Of a stretch of DNA of 64,000 nt, positions 19,791-29,800 are shown piece after piece. Every line of letters starts with the position of its first letter. Positions within the stretch are counted from its first letter, which is position 1. Source of the stretch: Axinella damicornis (Eukaryota > Porifera > Demospongiae > Axinellida > Axinellidae); the NCBI GenBank assembly GCA_963931865.1, contig OZ007509.1, forward strand, positions 12,118,671-12,182,670, in the 5' to 3' direction. Position numbers and translations under genes: made by a program. The notes under the pieces are model-generated. The model had not been told where the DNA came from, ran no database searches, and saw nothing but the letters and a program-made list of their open reading frames with translations.

Positions 19791-20473
19791 ATCAGGGATA
19801 CCAAGAGCGTATGATGACATCATCATGCGCTCTTGGGGATACCTGAACAACCGCAAGTAAGCCATCAACGACTGGATGCCAGGGGTACCTGAAACACCCA
19901 TAGGTATTATGTTTAACAAGGTAGCTTTACTTCCTCCAGCTTGCGATCACCTTCAGTACGTGCATGCAGAGAAGGAAGCAGGAAGGTCTGGACCATTTTA
20001 CTTGGCACAAAAGTACACATTTGAGCTGAAGTCATGTGTTTCTACATCATAACAATAGTACAACTGCAGCCAGTCGAGCCCGGCACACTACCCCGATCAT
20101 AGCTTGTAGTTCTGTCTGTTTGGTTGCTGTGCCTGAGAGCAGCAAACACATGCAGGCGACTTCAGTCAGTCCAATGCTTGCACTGAGCAAACTAAAAGAT
20201 CATGTGACTGATTGGATCTGCTAGATTTCAAGTAGAGTTCAAGTAAAGTGGTCCAACGTTTCTAGACCCTCCTTTCCCGTGCAGTCACATGAGTCGATCC
20301 GTGCTGGGTAAAACTTGAGGGGTTAAGCATATTCGTGCATGCGGCCAGAACACACTGCACATTGCACTACTGTATACGCCCACTGTTTCAAACTGTACAC
20401 TTGCTCTTTTTATGGGCAAGTCTGCATATCCACATGCAACCCAACAGGTCTCCACAGGATTAGGGTTCCACTG

Positions 20474-20813
20474 TAACCTCATTCCCAGGCCCCGCCCAGC
20501 TTTTCGTCACTTGCAGTACAGAAAAGCAGGAGAGGGCTTGAAATCTTTCCTTATGTGAGTGATGTCAGGATAGAACCGATGGTAGAACTTTATTGAACGT
20601 GGGCGCACTGGGGTTCAGAACAGCAAGAAGAGCTAAGGTACCAGGTAACTTACCATGGGCATCTAACAAGCGTCACACACACCAAGCGTTGAGCAATATA
20701 ATGTGAAACTTTGTTTCTTGATTACATCATGCTCACGAGAGGAAAGACCCTCTCCCGCTTTTCCGCACTGCATGCAAGCGACAAAAGCTGGGTGGGTCCT
20801 GGGAACAAGGCTA
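20474..20813. mobile_element. MITE, TAGCC superfamily, 340 bp
   Basis: It starts TAACCTCATTCCCAGGCC and ends CCTGGGAACAAGGCTA. The subterminal AGCTTTTCGTCACTTGCAGT is repeated in inverted form. GTTCCACTG is duplicated exactly at 20465-20473 and 20814-20822. It is present in both copies of unit C, so it predates that duplication. Confidence 0.85.
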
Positions 20814-20840
20814 GTTCCACTGATCAACACTGATATCAGG

Positions 20841-20924
20841 TAGCCTCGTTCCCAGGCCATCGCTCAGCTTTTCATCACTTACAGTATTTTTGTTCGCGCA
20901 TGGGACAGCCTGGGAACGAGGCTA
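20841..20924. mobile_element. MITE, TAGCC superfamily, 84 bp, with empty-site proof
   Basis: It starts TAGCCTCGTTCCCAGGCC and ends AGCCTGGGAACGAGGCTA. GATATCAGG is duplicated exactly at 20832-20840 and 20925-20933. The paralogous position near 23596 reads CTGATATCGGGACCGTGG with a single copy and no element. Confidence 0.9.
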
Positions 20925-21067
20925 GATATCAGGACCGTGGCTATTTCACAGAATGGAACACTTGGAAAACATGAACAGCTACGCACATCCTTGCTGATCT
21001 CTACAAATCATAATTATACATGTAGCAATGGACAGAGCTCAATGAGCCCTACGTACATGCTGGTACC

Positions 21068-22160
21068 CATACTGAACACGAATACGCAAGAACAAAGCAC
21101 TGAGTTATGTGTCAAATTGTAGCTCAGACACAGCCAATCAGGGTGCCAGAGAACATGACGTTATGAGCACCACACAGGAGCACCTGACTAGCATAACAAT
21201 CTGTTGGTAATTAACAAACTCCTCCTATGGATTTCAACTACATACCTTCACGGTCTGGCATTTGAGACTACTATACACTAGCCGATGCTCCTTCAGTCAC
21301 TTTGCAGTGCCCATAAGTTCCAGCAGAGGAAGAGGGCCAGACGTCATTTGCTGTTTCTGCCAGACATAGCTACTTTAGACTTGAAACTGAATCACTGGAA
21401 TGCCAATTTACATTTAACTCCTTACCAACCAGTCTCTTAGCTAGTACTTCACTGAAACACACCAAAGATACAGTTGCCTCATGTTTTCACGGTCCAAACC
21501 TCATACAGGACAGTGTTGGCCCTGAGCACAATCGTGACTCCAACCACACCCAAGTATTGGATCACACAGTGCTCAGGCAATAACCAGCTCTAGCTGAAAA
21601 AGTCGGCCTTGAGCACTGGAAATAGAGGCAATACAAGGTGAGAGGACTATTTCCTAGGTCCGTTTACGCTCAAAATAAAAGAAATGGCACACACAGCTCT
21701 GACCAAAGGTGTTCTAAGGAGTACATTACCGGAAGTGACATCATGCACTGAAAGTCTCATGTCAGATTATACAGTCACTGGTGGCTAAAGGCTATACCTC
21801 TACAACAGCATATTGTACAAATACCAGGGATCCATTCCAGCTAGGTCCTAGCCACAAATTTGTTCAAGAGGGGTTATATAATGAGATTCACAACACTCTA
21901 ACACAGCCATAAATTGCACCTCCCTCAAGTGGTTGCTAAACTAACCAAGAGACAAAAAGCCACTGACCTGACCACAAAGGCACCTTAGACCCCCAAAGGT
22001 GGACAGTCTTGGTTCCAGACCCAAACCAACCCCAGCGCAGATTGCTTCCAGAAGCAATCCGCACTGGGGTTGGGCCAAAATTATCACTTTAGCTAAAACC
22101 TGGACATTTTCACTGCCCACACACGAACTCTATCCAGCCCCTCCCTCAGCAGTGAAGGCA
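21068..22160. repeat. Segmental duplication unit B, copy 2
   Basis: Partner of 18245-19330. Confidence 0.8.
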
Positions 22161-22316
22161 GTTAGGATCACAGATGGTGGGCATTTAGCCTGGTTCCGCG
22201 CCGGGAACCAGGCTAGTGGGCATTCAGCAGGAGGGTGTTGGCCCTTTTACATCAGCGCACAAAACTCACTGGAAATCAAAGCTGCTCAAGTGACGTCACG
22301 TGAAGGGCTAGCTTAC

Positions 22317-22411
22317 TTGTGGTTGCACAGCACAACTTGAGGTTGCAGATATGTTGGTACTGGAGCTCCTCTTCCAAGAACCGGATCCACTCTTCACAAT
22401 TTTTGTGTTTC
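22317..22411 (-). CDS. Unassigned candidate exon
   Basis: On the minus strand a CTTCCAG acceptor precedes and a GTAAGC donor follows 95 bases. These encode KHKNCEEWIRFLEEELQYQH and then ICNLKLCCATT, an acidic helical stretch. No family was recognised, and I found no companion exons in the surrounding duplications. Confidence 0.3.
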
Positions 22412-23154
22412 CTGGAAGGAAAAACGTAACTTGGTCCAATCACCCCCCACCACCGTTCCCCCCAAAACATACCACACTCTGGTTAACGCTTGGTTATGCC
22501 TACTCATGGAAACGTGTAATACTGAACTTCTAGAGGCACTGGTTTGAATGAGTGGTAGATGGTTAGGTATCTGAATCCATCCTGGGAATGAGGCAGCCTG
22601 GCTCCCAGGCCGACATGGAAAAATGGAAACGGCCAACACAGCTAGGATAGAAGTATGATCATGGATTGTGTGAGGTACACACCACATACCAATGCTCTAC
22701 ATTCTTTCTTCTGCTGTTATCTGCCACAGTCACCTTGGGAACGGAAACATGATCACATGATTAGCAAATCTATACAAACACATGAATATTCCCAGACTTG
22801 TATGGTGCATTACTGTACACAAACAAAAACTGGGCTGTGAGGCTATGCCAACCAAAGCGTGCTATGCACCAGGAGTGGCCAAAATGACTGCATGCAAGGA
22901 AAGGAGGTTAATCTGGAATTGGCCGAGGCCTCTGACTTATGCTGACCGACTTCTACTCTTCTTTTAAGCACTCCAACTGTAGACATTTGGCAAGCGAAAT
23001 GTCAAGATCCAAGTTGGGTTCCTGGGTTTTCACTTTTCAGTGGACTGTAGCTATGCTCCTGTACATACCCAAGCCATCACGGTTATGAGTTGGAGCATCT
23101 GGAACTACTGCCAACTGGGTGAATTGGCCACACCAGAGGGAATAACTTGGCTCA

Positions 23155-23620
23155 TGTAGGCAAGTCTGCATATCCACATGCAACCCAACAGGTCTCCACA
23201 GAATTAGCGTTCCACTGTAACCTCATTCCCAGACCCCGCCCAGCTTTTTGTCACTTTCAGTACAGAAAAGCAGGAGAGGGCCTGGAATCCTTATGTGAGT
23301 GACATCAGGATAGAACCGATGGTAGAACTGGAACTGATTTGATTGAACGTGGGCGCACTGGGGCTCAGAACAGCAAGAAGTGCTAAGGCACCAGGTAACT
23401 TATGTACCATGTGCATCTAGCGAGCATCATACACACCAAGCGTTGAGCGTGTAGCTGGTTGAACAATCGTTTCTTGATTACGTCATGCTCATGTGAGGAA
23501 AGATACCAGGCCTTCTCCCACATTTCCGCGCTGCATGCAAGCAACGAAAAGCTGGCCATGGCCTGGAATGAAGCTAGTTCCACTGATCAACACTGATATC
23601 GGGACCGTGGCTATTCATAG
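23155..23620. repeat. Segmental duplication unit C, copy 2
   Basis: Partner of 20410-20940. It retains the empty target of the 84-bp MITE. Confidence 0.8.
23218..23576. mobile_element. MITE, TAGCC superfamily, 359 bp (duplicate of 20474-20813)
   Basis: It has the same ends and the same flanking GTTCCACTG (23209-23217 and 23577-23585) as its partner. It was carried by the segmental duplication and does not represent an independent insertion. Confidence 0.8.
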
Positions 23621-23739
23621 AATGGACGGAACACTTGGAAAACATGGAACAACTATATGCACATCCTTGCTGGAGTGTCAGATCTCTACAAACCATACAC
23701 ATGTAGCAACGGATAGAGCTCAATGAGCCCTGTACCCAT

Positions 23740-24120
23740 ATTACAGGAACATGATGGTTAGTGTTACAGTTATGGCCAGAGTTAGCCATACTTGGAGCTT
23801 CCACCCTCGTCCACATTTCCAGCAACAGGGATTCCAGCTACAAGGGTATCAGCATGCAGAGCTAGGCAGTTTCAAGTTACTGTAGTATCACAATTTTATT
23901 CCCATAATTATCGGAACTGGGATTGGTAGGTGGAACACTACACAGAATTGCCAACCAACTATTCAGGTAGTCTTTCATAGCTCATCCATGAGAAAGGGAG
24001 AGCCCGGAGAAATGCCTATACAGACTTCACAGTGTGCTGCAATCCAATGAGTTTGAACATCACCGATAATATTTTAGCCACAGTATCCAATCAAACCACA
24101 GGTTAAACTGCAGTTACTGT
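23740..24120. other. No gene seen
   Basis: Unremarkable sequence between the duplications and the COX18 relic. Confidence 0.35.
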
Positions 24121-24367
24121 ATAGGCACATCTCTCCAGGTGTTCCCCTCCTTGCGGATGCCAGCTACTATTCATGACCAAAAGACTACCTCAATACGCGA
24201 TTGTGCAGAATCAAGGGATAGTCACTTACGAGTCATCTGCAGAGGTGTCTGCAACCAAGATCAGGAGCATTGATCACTTGATTAATCCCCCGTTGATCTT
24301 AGTTTTCGGATTCCTCAATCGATCTTAAAAAGAATGCTCATCACTTTTTCCTGCTTCTTTACATTTC

Positions 24368-24540
24368 ATGCCCACGTTGTGCTTTGCTGCTTCCTGGCAC
24401 CCCTTCGGAGTGGGCATGAGGAGCTCTATCTTGGCAGAGCTAGCCAACTACAATAGTGGTCATTGCAATCACAGCCCACCACGGGAGATGGGTGCAGTGG
24501 TGGACTGCTTGAAAGAATCCCTCAGAGCTCTGACCCCTTT
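24368..24540 (-). pseudogene. COX18 first-exon relic
   Basis: Read on the minus strand, EGFFQAVHHCTHLPWWAVIA and MTTIVV match the intact exon at 380-841. A stop follows, the LRSLVTLPLAIHQN segment is deleted, and then KIELLMPT and KHNV match again. Similarity continues on the 3' side into about 24120. The long plus-strand frame that begins at 24368 runs antisense through this relic, so its first 138 codons are probably not coding. Confidence 0.75.
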
Positions 24541-24781
24541 GGCCATTATGGTTTGTGCCAGTAGCACTGACTGGGACTACTGTCTCTCATTGCAAGCGGA
24601 GTCTTCTCCACGCGGATCCAGCTTGAAATCGTTCTCGTCCAGCCTCCATAGTGGGTGTGGCGAGAGGCTGGCCGGCCGGCGGCCCGCGACACAAGTTCCC
24701 ACCAAATTGGCCAATCAGATTGCAATATTGATTGCAGTCTGGCGGGAAAAATGGTCGGGCGGAGTCAGAGGTCAAACAGTA

Positions 24782-25972
24782 ATGGCTGAGTGGTTGAGTT
24801 CCGCGAGAAAGAAGAAAATCCATGATATCAGAAGTTTCATTCCTGTCCATGGAAAGATTCTGAAACCCAAGTCCACCTCTCTGAGCCTAGAGTCTAGCTC
24901 TGGCGTTGATTACCTGGTGAGCGAAACACCTGGGGCTTGGCCCCAGAATAGTACCTCTGGTGGCAAGCAACTGTCACTAGTGCAGATAAGCCAGAAAGAC
25001 GCTGCCGCCAATGGCATGTCTCAGAAGGTACCAGCGTCCTCGCTCAGTACAGGGATCAGAAGGAAGACTGCCAGAACTGCCACCACAAATGAAACGCAGG
25101 AGGTGTTCATCGCTCAAAGACCGAGAATGGATGACAAGGAGAATTTTAATACTGAGCTTTACACACATACTAGTCCGCTGTCATCCCACAGAGAGCATTG
25201 GAGGTCTCTGACAAAGACATCCACAGCAAGTCCTGGCAAATGCAAAATCAGTGATCATGAACAGTGTTGTGCATCATACTCAAATCAAAGACACCATGCC
25301 AGTTGTGACAAACGCAATGAATGCCTGACCAGAGATTCACACACAGGAAACCAGAGATCCTCTGTTCGTGCATCACAGGCCTCAGAATCAACACCAAAAC
25401 CAAGCCCTCCCACCAAGAGATTGAGGACTGAGCATGATCACTCTTCAAACAGAGACAGCCGCTGGATGGTGAAAAACAAGTCTTCTCGTGGAAGGAGGGT
25501 TGATATAACAGAATGCCTTGGGTCACATCATCCTGACAATGAAGCTGAACATATCTTGCATGAGCAAGCTAGAATCAGGTCTGAGGTACAGATGGTCCGT
25601 ACTAATAGTGGAATCACTTTACAATCTGCTGCAGAATCACGCATGGTTGCTACCCAAAAGTCAGCGGATGCAAGTGCCTCCACTCTACCTGTGAGGGATT
25701 CTCAACTTGGTCTTCGATGTGATGTAAACACTATAGAGGGCACAACAGCAGATGTCACAGTAGCTGGATTCTCTCCTCGCACACGGCCTGGGAACGAGGC
25801 TAACATTGCAGACACCCACCTTGCATCAACCAGAATTGAGGAAGAATGCAGTTGCTTGTGGGGTTCAGAGCCTGTTCCTATATCACAAGGGTTGTTTTCA
25901 TGCAATACAAGCAACATTATTGATACTGATGAACTGTTAGCTGAGTTGTCAAACTGTGAGAAAATTGTGTAG
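24782..25972 (+). CDS. Unrecognised basic/Ser-rich protein, 396 residues
   Basis: A single-exon frame. I chose the ATG at 24782 (MAEWLSSARKKKIHDIRSFI) because the in-frame sequence upstream is the antisense COX18 relic. The protein is Ser/Thr/Arg-rich, largely disordered and has no membrane segment. It has a basic N-terminus (SARKKK), a DDKENF motif of KEN-box type (about residue 118), a basic PTKRLR patch that could be a nuclear signal, and a more ordered acidic tail ending IIDTDELLAELSNC. This profile fits a nuclear, possibly cell-cycle-regulated protein, but that is inference only. Residues about 335-341 (RPGNEAN) are encoded by a terminus of the TAGCC MITE family. It is divergent from COX18, probably sharing a promoter originally. 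I do not recognise a family. Confidence 0.6.
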   Translation: MAEWLSSARKKKIHDIRSFIPVHGKILKPKSTSLSLESSSGVDYLVSETPGAWPQNSTSGGKQLSLVQISQKDAAANGMSQKVPASSLSTGIRRKTARTATTNETQEVFIAQRPRMDDKENFNTELYTHTSPLSSHREHWRSLTKTSTASPGKCKISDHEQCCASYSNQRHHASCDKRNECLTRDSHTGNQRSSVRASQASESTPKPSPPTKRLRTEHDHSSNRDSRWMVKNKSSRGRRVDITECLGSHHPDNEAEHILHEQARIRSEVQMVRTNSGITLQSAAESRMVATQKSADASASTLPVRDSQLGLRCDVNTIEGTTADVTVAGFSPRTRPGNEANIADTHLASTRIEEECSCLWGSEPVPISQGLFSCNTSNIIDTDELLAELSNCEKIV

Positions 25973-26823
25973 GGAGAATTTTTGATGCCAAAGATGAAAT
26001 GCTGCATAGGCGTGACCTGCAAATTTGTATAACCTTTTGTGCAATGCAGACCTTCTCATCCCATGCAGAATTTGAAAGTTCTACACACGCCATCATGCCT
26101 GCATAGGGAATTCATAGCGTAAAAATCTGAGACCTATTGGCCGGGTCAAAGTCGAGAGCCTTTTTTCAGTGTGATCTAAACAGCAAAAATGACTGGTCAA
26201 CGTTTCGTGACCCCCGTCACAGCGCAAGCTGTGGCCAGGCTCCCGCTTAACATGCTGATCTTGTCTTGATCACTATGATGAAAGCTCAGGGGTACAGTGG
26301 TAAAACAGCTCTTATTAGGATTGTGTAGGCATGTGATCATTTCATTTATTACCTTTTAACCCAATCGGACCGCCTCTGAAGTAGCAGTGCACAAGCAGCA
26401 ACTAGCAATCATTTTTACTTCCAACTCTGATAGTGCAAAGTACAACTTTGGAAAGAGGCACACACCAAATACAATAATGCACCAGGCCCTCACTGATTGC
26501 TCCAGTGATTGCAACAGCCATATCCTACCTGCATATATAGCATGGTACAGAGGTGGTGAAAGCAAAAAGCATGAATGCAGCTGCAGGCACACAACAAGTA
26601 TAATATCTGTGAAATGAATAATCCTATGGTACATAAACTCCTTGAACAAATAAACAGAACTCTGGGAAGCAGATGCAATTTTTTTTATAGATACATAGTT
26701 ACTTTCTCAGACTAACAGAGGCAGTTGGAATGTAAATACTAGTCATACAAAATTAACATTGTAAAAATTATACAATAGGGAAATTACTGTAGTGGTTGGT
26801 TCATTCAGTGATTAACATTCACT
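25973..26823. other. Intergenic, between convergent genes
   Basis: This holds the 3' flanks of the 396-residue gene (plus) and the Rac gene (minus). TTTATT near 26344, read on the minus strand as AATAAA, could be the Rac polyadenylation signal; an AATAAA on the plus strand near 26650 could serve the other gene. No additional gene seen. Confidence 0.4.
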
Positions 26824-29800
26824 CTAGAGTAGAGTGCACTTTGAATTTTTCTTCTTTTTGGTCTCAGGGAACAAAACCACCTTTATTGCTTCATCGAAAA
26901 TGTCTTTAAGTCCTGATTGTGTCAGTGCAGAGCACTCCTTGAAACACACTGCTCCTATCTTCTTTCGCATTGCCTCCCCTTGCTGCAGCGTAATTGGACT
27001 CTGCTTGCGGGATCTCAATCTCTCCACCTCTGCCGTGTTGTCTCGCAGATCTAGCTTGGTCCCAACCAGGATCTTGGGCACCCCTGGTGCATGGTGGCTG
27101 ATCTCGGGGTACCATTTGTCTGCAACGTTGGCAAAGGAATTGGGGTTGACGAGGGAGAAGCAGATTAGGAAGACGTCTGTATCCGGGTAAGAGAGTGGTC
27201 GCAGCCTGTCATAGTCATCCTGGCCTGCAGTATCCCACAGCCCTAGACTGATGGGCCGACCGTCTACAAATACATTTGCTGTGTAGTTATCAAAGCTGTG
27301 TGAATGTGTGTGCATGTGTAGGAAGGTGTGTGCATGTGTAGGAAGGTGTGTGCATGTGTAGGAAGGTGTGTGAATGAGAGCTACAGTTTATTCACCATGT
27401 TAGATGATCATACACTAAATTTACAATCCCAAGTCACGTGAGCCACAGCATCTCGTGCTCCTGCTTGCAGGCAACAGCAATGATGCAAATAGGTGTCTAT
27501 CGTAGTCCAGCACTGCATTATTAACACACTTATACATCCCCCATATCCCCTCTTTTCACAACTTCAAAGTCTCAAAACACAGCTGTAACTCTCCAGGGGC
27601 AGATACAGGATTTGTGAATGGGGGGGGGGGGGGGGGGGGGGGCAAGCTAGCTACTATTCACAAGCACGCCTTTTGCCTGGTGAGCTCTATTTGGAGTGTA
27701 ATTCAGTCAGTGGACACGCTCACCATTTTGGTGAAGGTGGGGGGGGGGGGGGGGGGGGGGGGGATGTCTGGGGTTGCGAGCGGAAGCAATCAGGGAGCAG
27801 CAGCTGAGGCTAAGCAGATGCACTGATCAGGGAGCAGCTCATGCAGACACAGTGATGGAGCTCAGAACCATAATCTACTAACTGTCGTGCACTGCACTGC
27901 ACTGCGCTAATGCAAACGGAGGTGAGAGTTTGTCAGACCTCTGCACGGAGAGCTGCCATAGGCGATTAAGTGTGTGGGGGGTGAAATGCCTACAGCGCAT
28001 AGATCTCAAGACTGAAGTACAGTGTAATACTGCTGACCGTATGGATATACGATCTTCAGACAGGGAGAGCTAGCTTTGTCACCCTTTCAGAGAAGAGTTG
28101 ACTTGGTGCTTGAACAGATGCTTGTGCACTGCTCAGCATAATCTTGCTGTTACGTGTGAAATCCATTGTGAGCTTCACACGGTATTGAGCTAGCCCATTT
28201 GAAGAAGAAAGAAAGAAGAAAAATGAGCCGATTCCCTGGTTTGGTACCTTTGCCATGCTTTCTTGTGACACTATAGGAATCTTATTGGTCCTGAAAACAC
28301 TTGAAGATGAATCGTACGTTGCTATATTTTTACCCCGCGCGTGCACGCGCGAAGTGGGGTTAAGCAATCGGTTTTGTCCGTCAGTCAGTCGTCTGTCCGT
28401 CAGTCAGTCATCTGTCTGTCAGGCGAAAAAATTGAAATCTCGCCACATAGACCCTCATAAACCATCGAAATGGAGTCAAACAATAGCAAATAGCAATAAA
28501 CTGCTCTATATGTACCTGACTGAAGTCAAGGCGCTCCGTTTCGCTGTATTTCGGCTAATTCCTACTTTTCATAACTATTCATAACATTGGCTCCTCCTGA
28601 CCTCAGAGTCCCATCAAGAACAGGACACGCAGTGCATTTGGAAACTTCATGCTTCGAGATGACGGCTAGGAAACAGTGTTTTCTCACGATCTATGTACTT
28701 CACAGACATCCTGGCTATTGTTTCGGCTGTTTTTTCCAGCTTATTTGTAACATTTGGCCCCACATCTCCAGCTTCACAATATAATAGGTTGTATATACGG
28801 TAAGCGGTCACTCCCACACCTTGGATATGGCCGTACACGAACACAGTATACGCGATAGCCGCCCTGTTCGATGCGCATCGGCAGAGATGTAACGTCGATT
28901 GTAGCTGCACTGCATGCATTCTGACGTTAAGCGTGGGGTATGTGTTCTATAAACACCTCTAGTTATATAGGGTGTCCAAGCAAAATAGTCTAAAACATGG
29001 ATGATAATTATATGGACCACAGTTTGTTGCCACACAGCAACGTGTAAAAGTTGTCAACTTGTTTTCATGATTTTCCATACAGGAACAAGCACCAGCCTCA
29101 TTCCCAGGCCTTCTGCATCTCCAGTTTTTGCAGTATGCAAAAGCGGAGGGGGAAGGCCTGGCACGTGTTCAGCCTACATCACGGATTCTAGATGCAATGG
29201 CTTATTCACATTCGCATCCACAGACACATCCGAGTTCGAAGCAAAACCGCTGAGAGATAGCTGTGATACAAGTGGTGAACTCCAATTGTCTTTTCACTCC
29301 ACGAGAAGATTGCATCGTAGCTGGGCATTTTAACGTTTGTCACTTAGCAGCCTTTGGAGTCATGGCTTATAGCCTGGGTACGCTTCATATGCTCAGTGGA
29401 GCTCTCAGCTGGCACTTGTCCAATCTTCGTAGCTAGTGCAGAATGCAAGATCGGTTGTATACACGACTTGACTGTTTAGAAAAGGTATGACGACATACAT
29501 GTATGACGGTCATGCCACGGATCACATGCAAAGATTCCCCAGGCCTTCCCCCTCCATTTTGGCATACTGCAAGCGATCAAAAACTGGAGGTGAAGAAGTC
29601 CTAGGAACGAGGATAAACAAGCACTACACTGACCCGCTGAGGGAAAACCTGGCACACACTATTAGAGTCAATTACAGTCAAGAAGTGACTTTTAATGAAA
29701 ATGTGATTACTATAGCAACAGGAAGGCGTTGCTACACTGTATGCGTACAGAACGCACTGTTTACTACAAACGGTGTCATTTCATGCAGTCTTGTACATGT

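Larger units (their letters stand above)
20410..20940. repeat. Segmental duplication unit C, copy 1
   Basis: It is paired with 23155-23620. Both begin with CAAGTCTGCATATCCACATG and carry the same MITE at the same position. Copy 1 alone has the extra 84-bp MITE at 20841-20924. Confidence 0.8.

Noticed and set aside
24368..24781. N-terminal 138 codons of the long frame ending at 25972
   Set aside because: This part is antisense to the COX18 relic and would not be expected to code; the ATG at 24782 is preferred.
27906..28460. Possible CRISPR-like or short-spaced repeats (GTCAGTCAGTCGTCTGTC near 28380)
   Set aside because: Simple GTCTGTC/GTCAGTC tandem within a Helitron-like element in a eukaryotic genome; no spacer-repeat structure.
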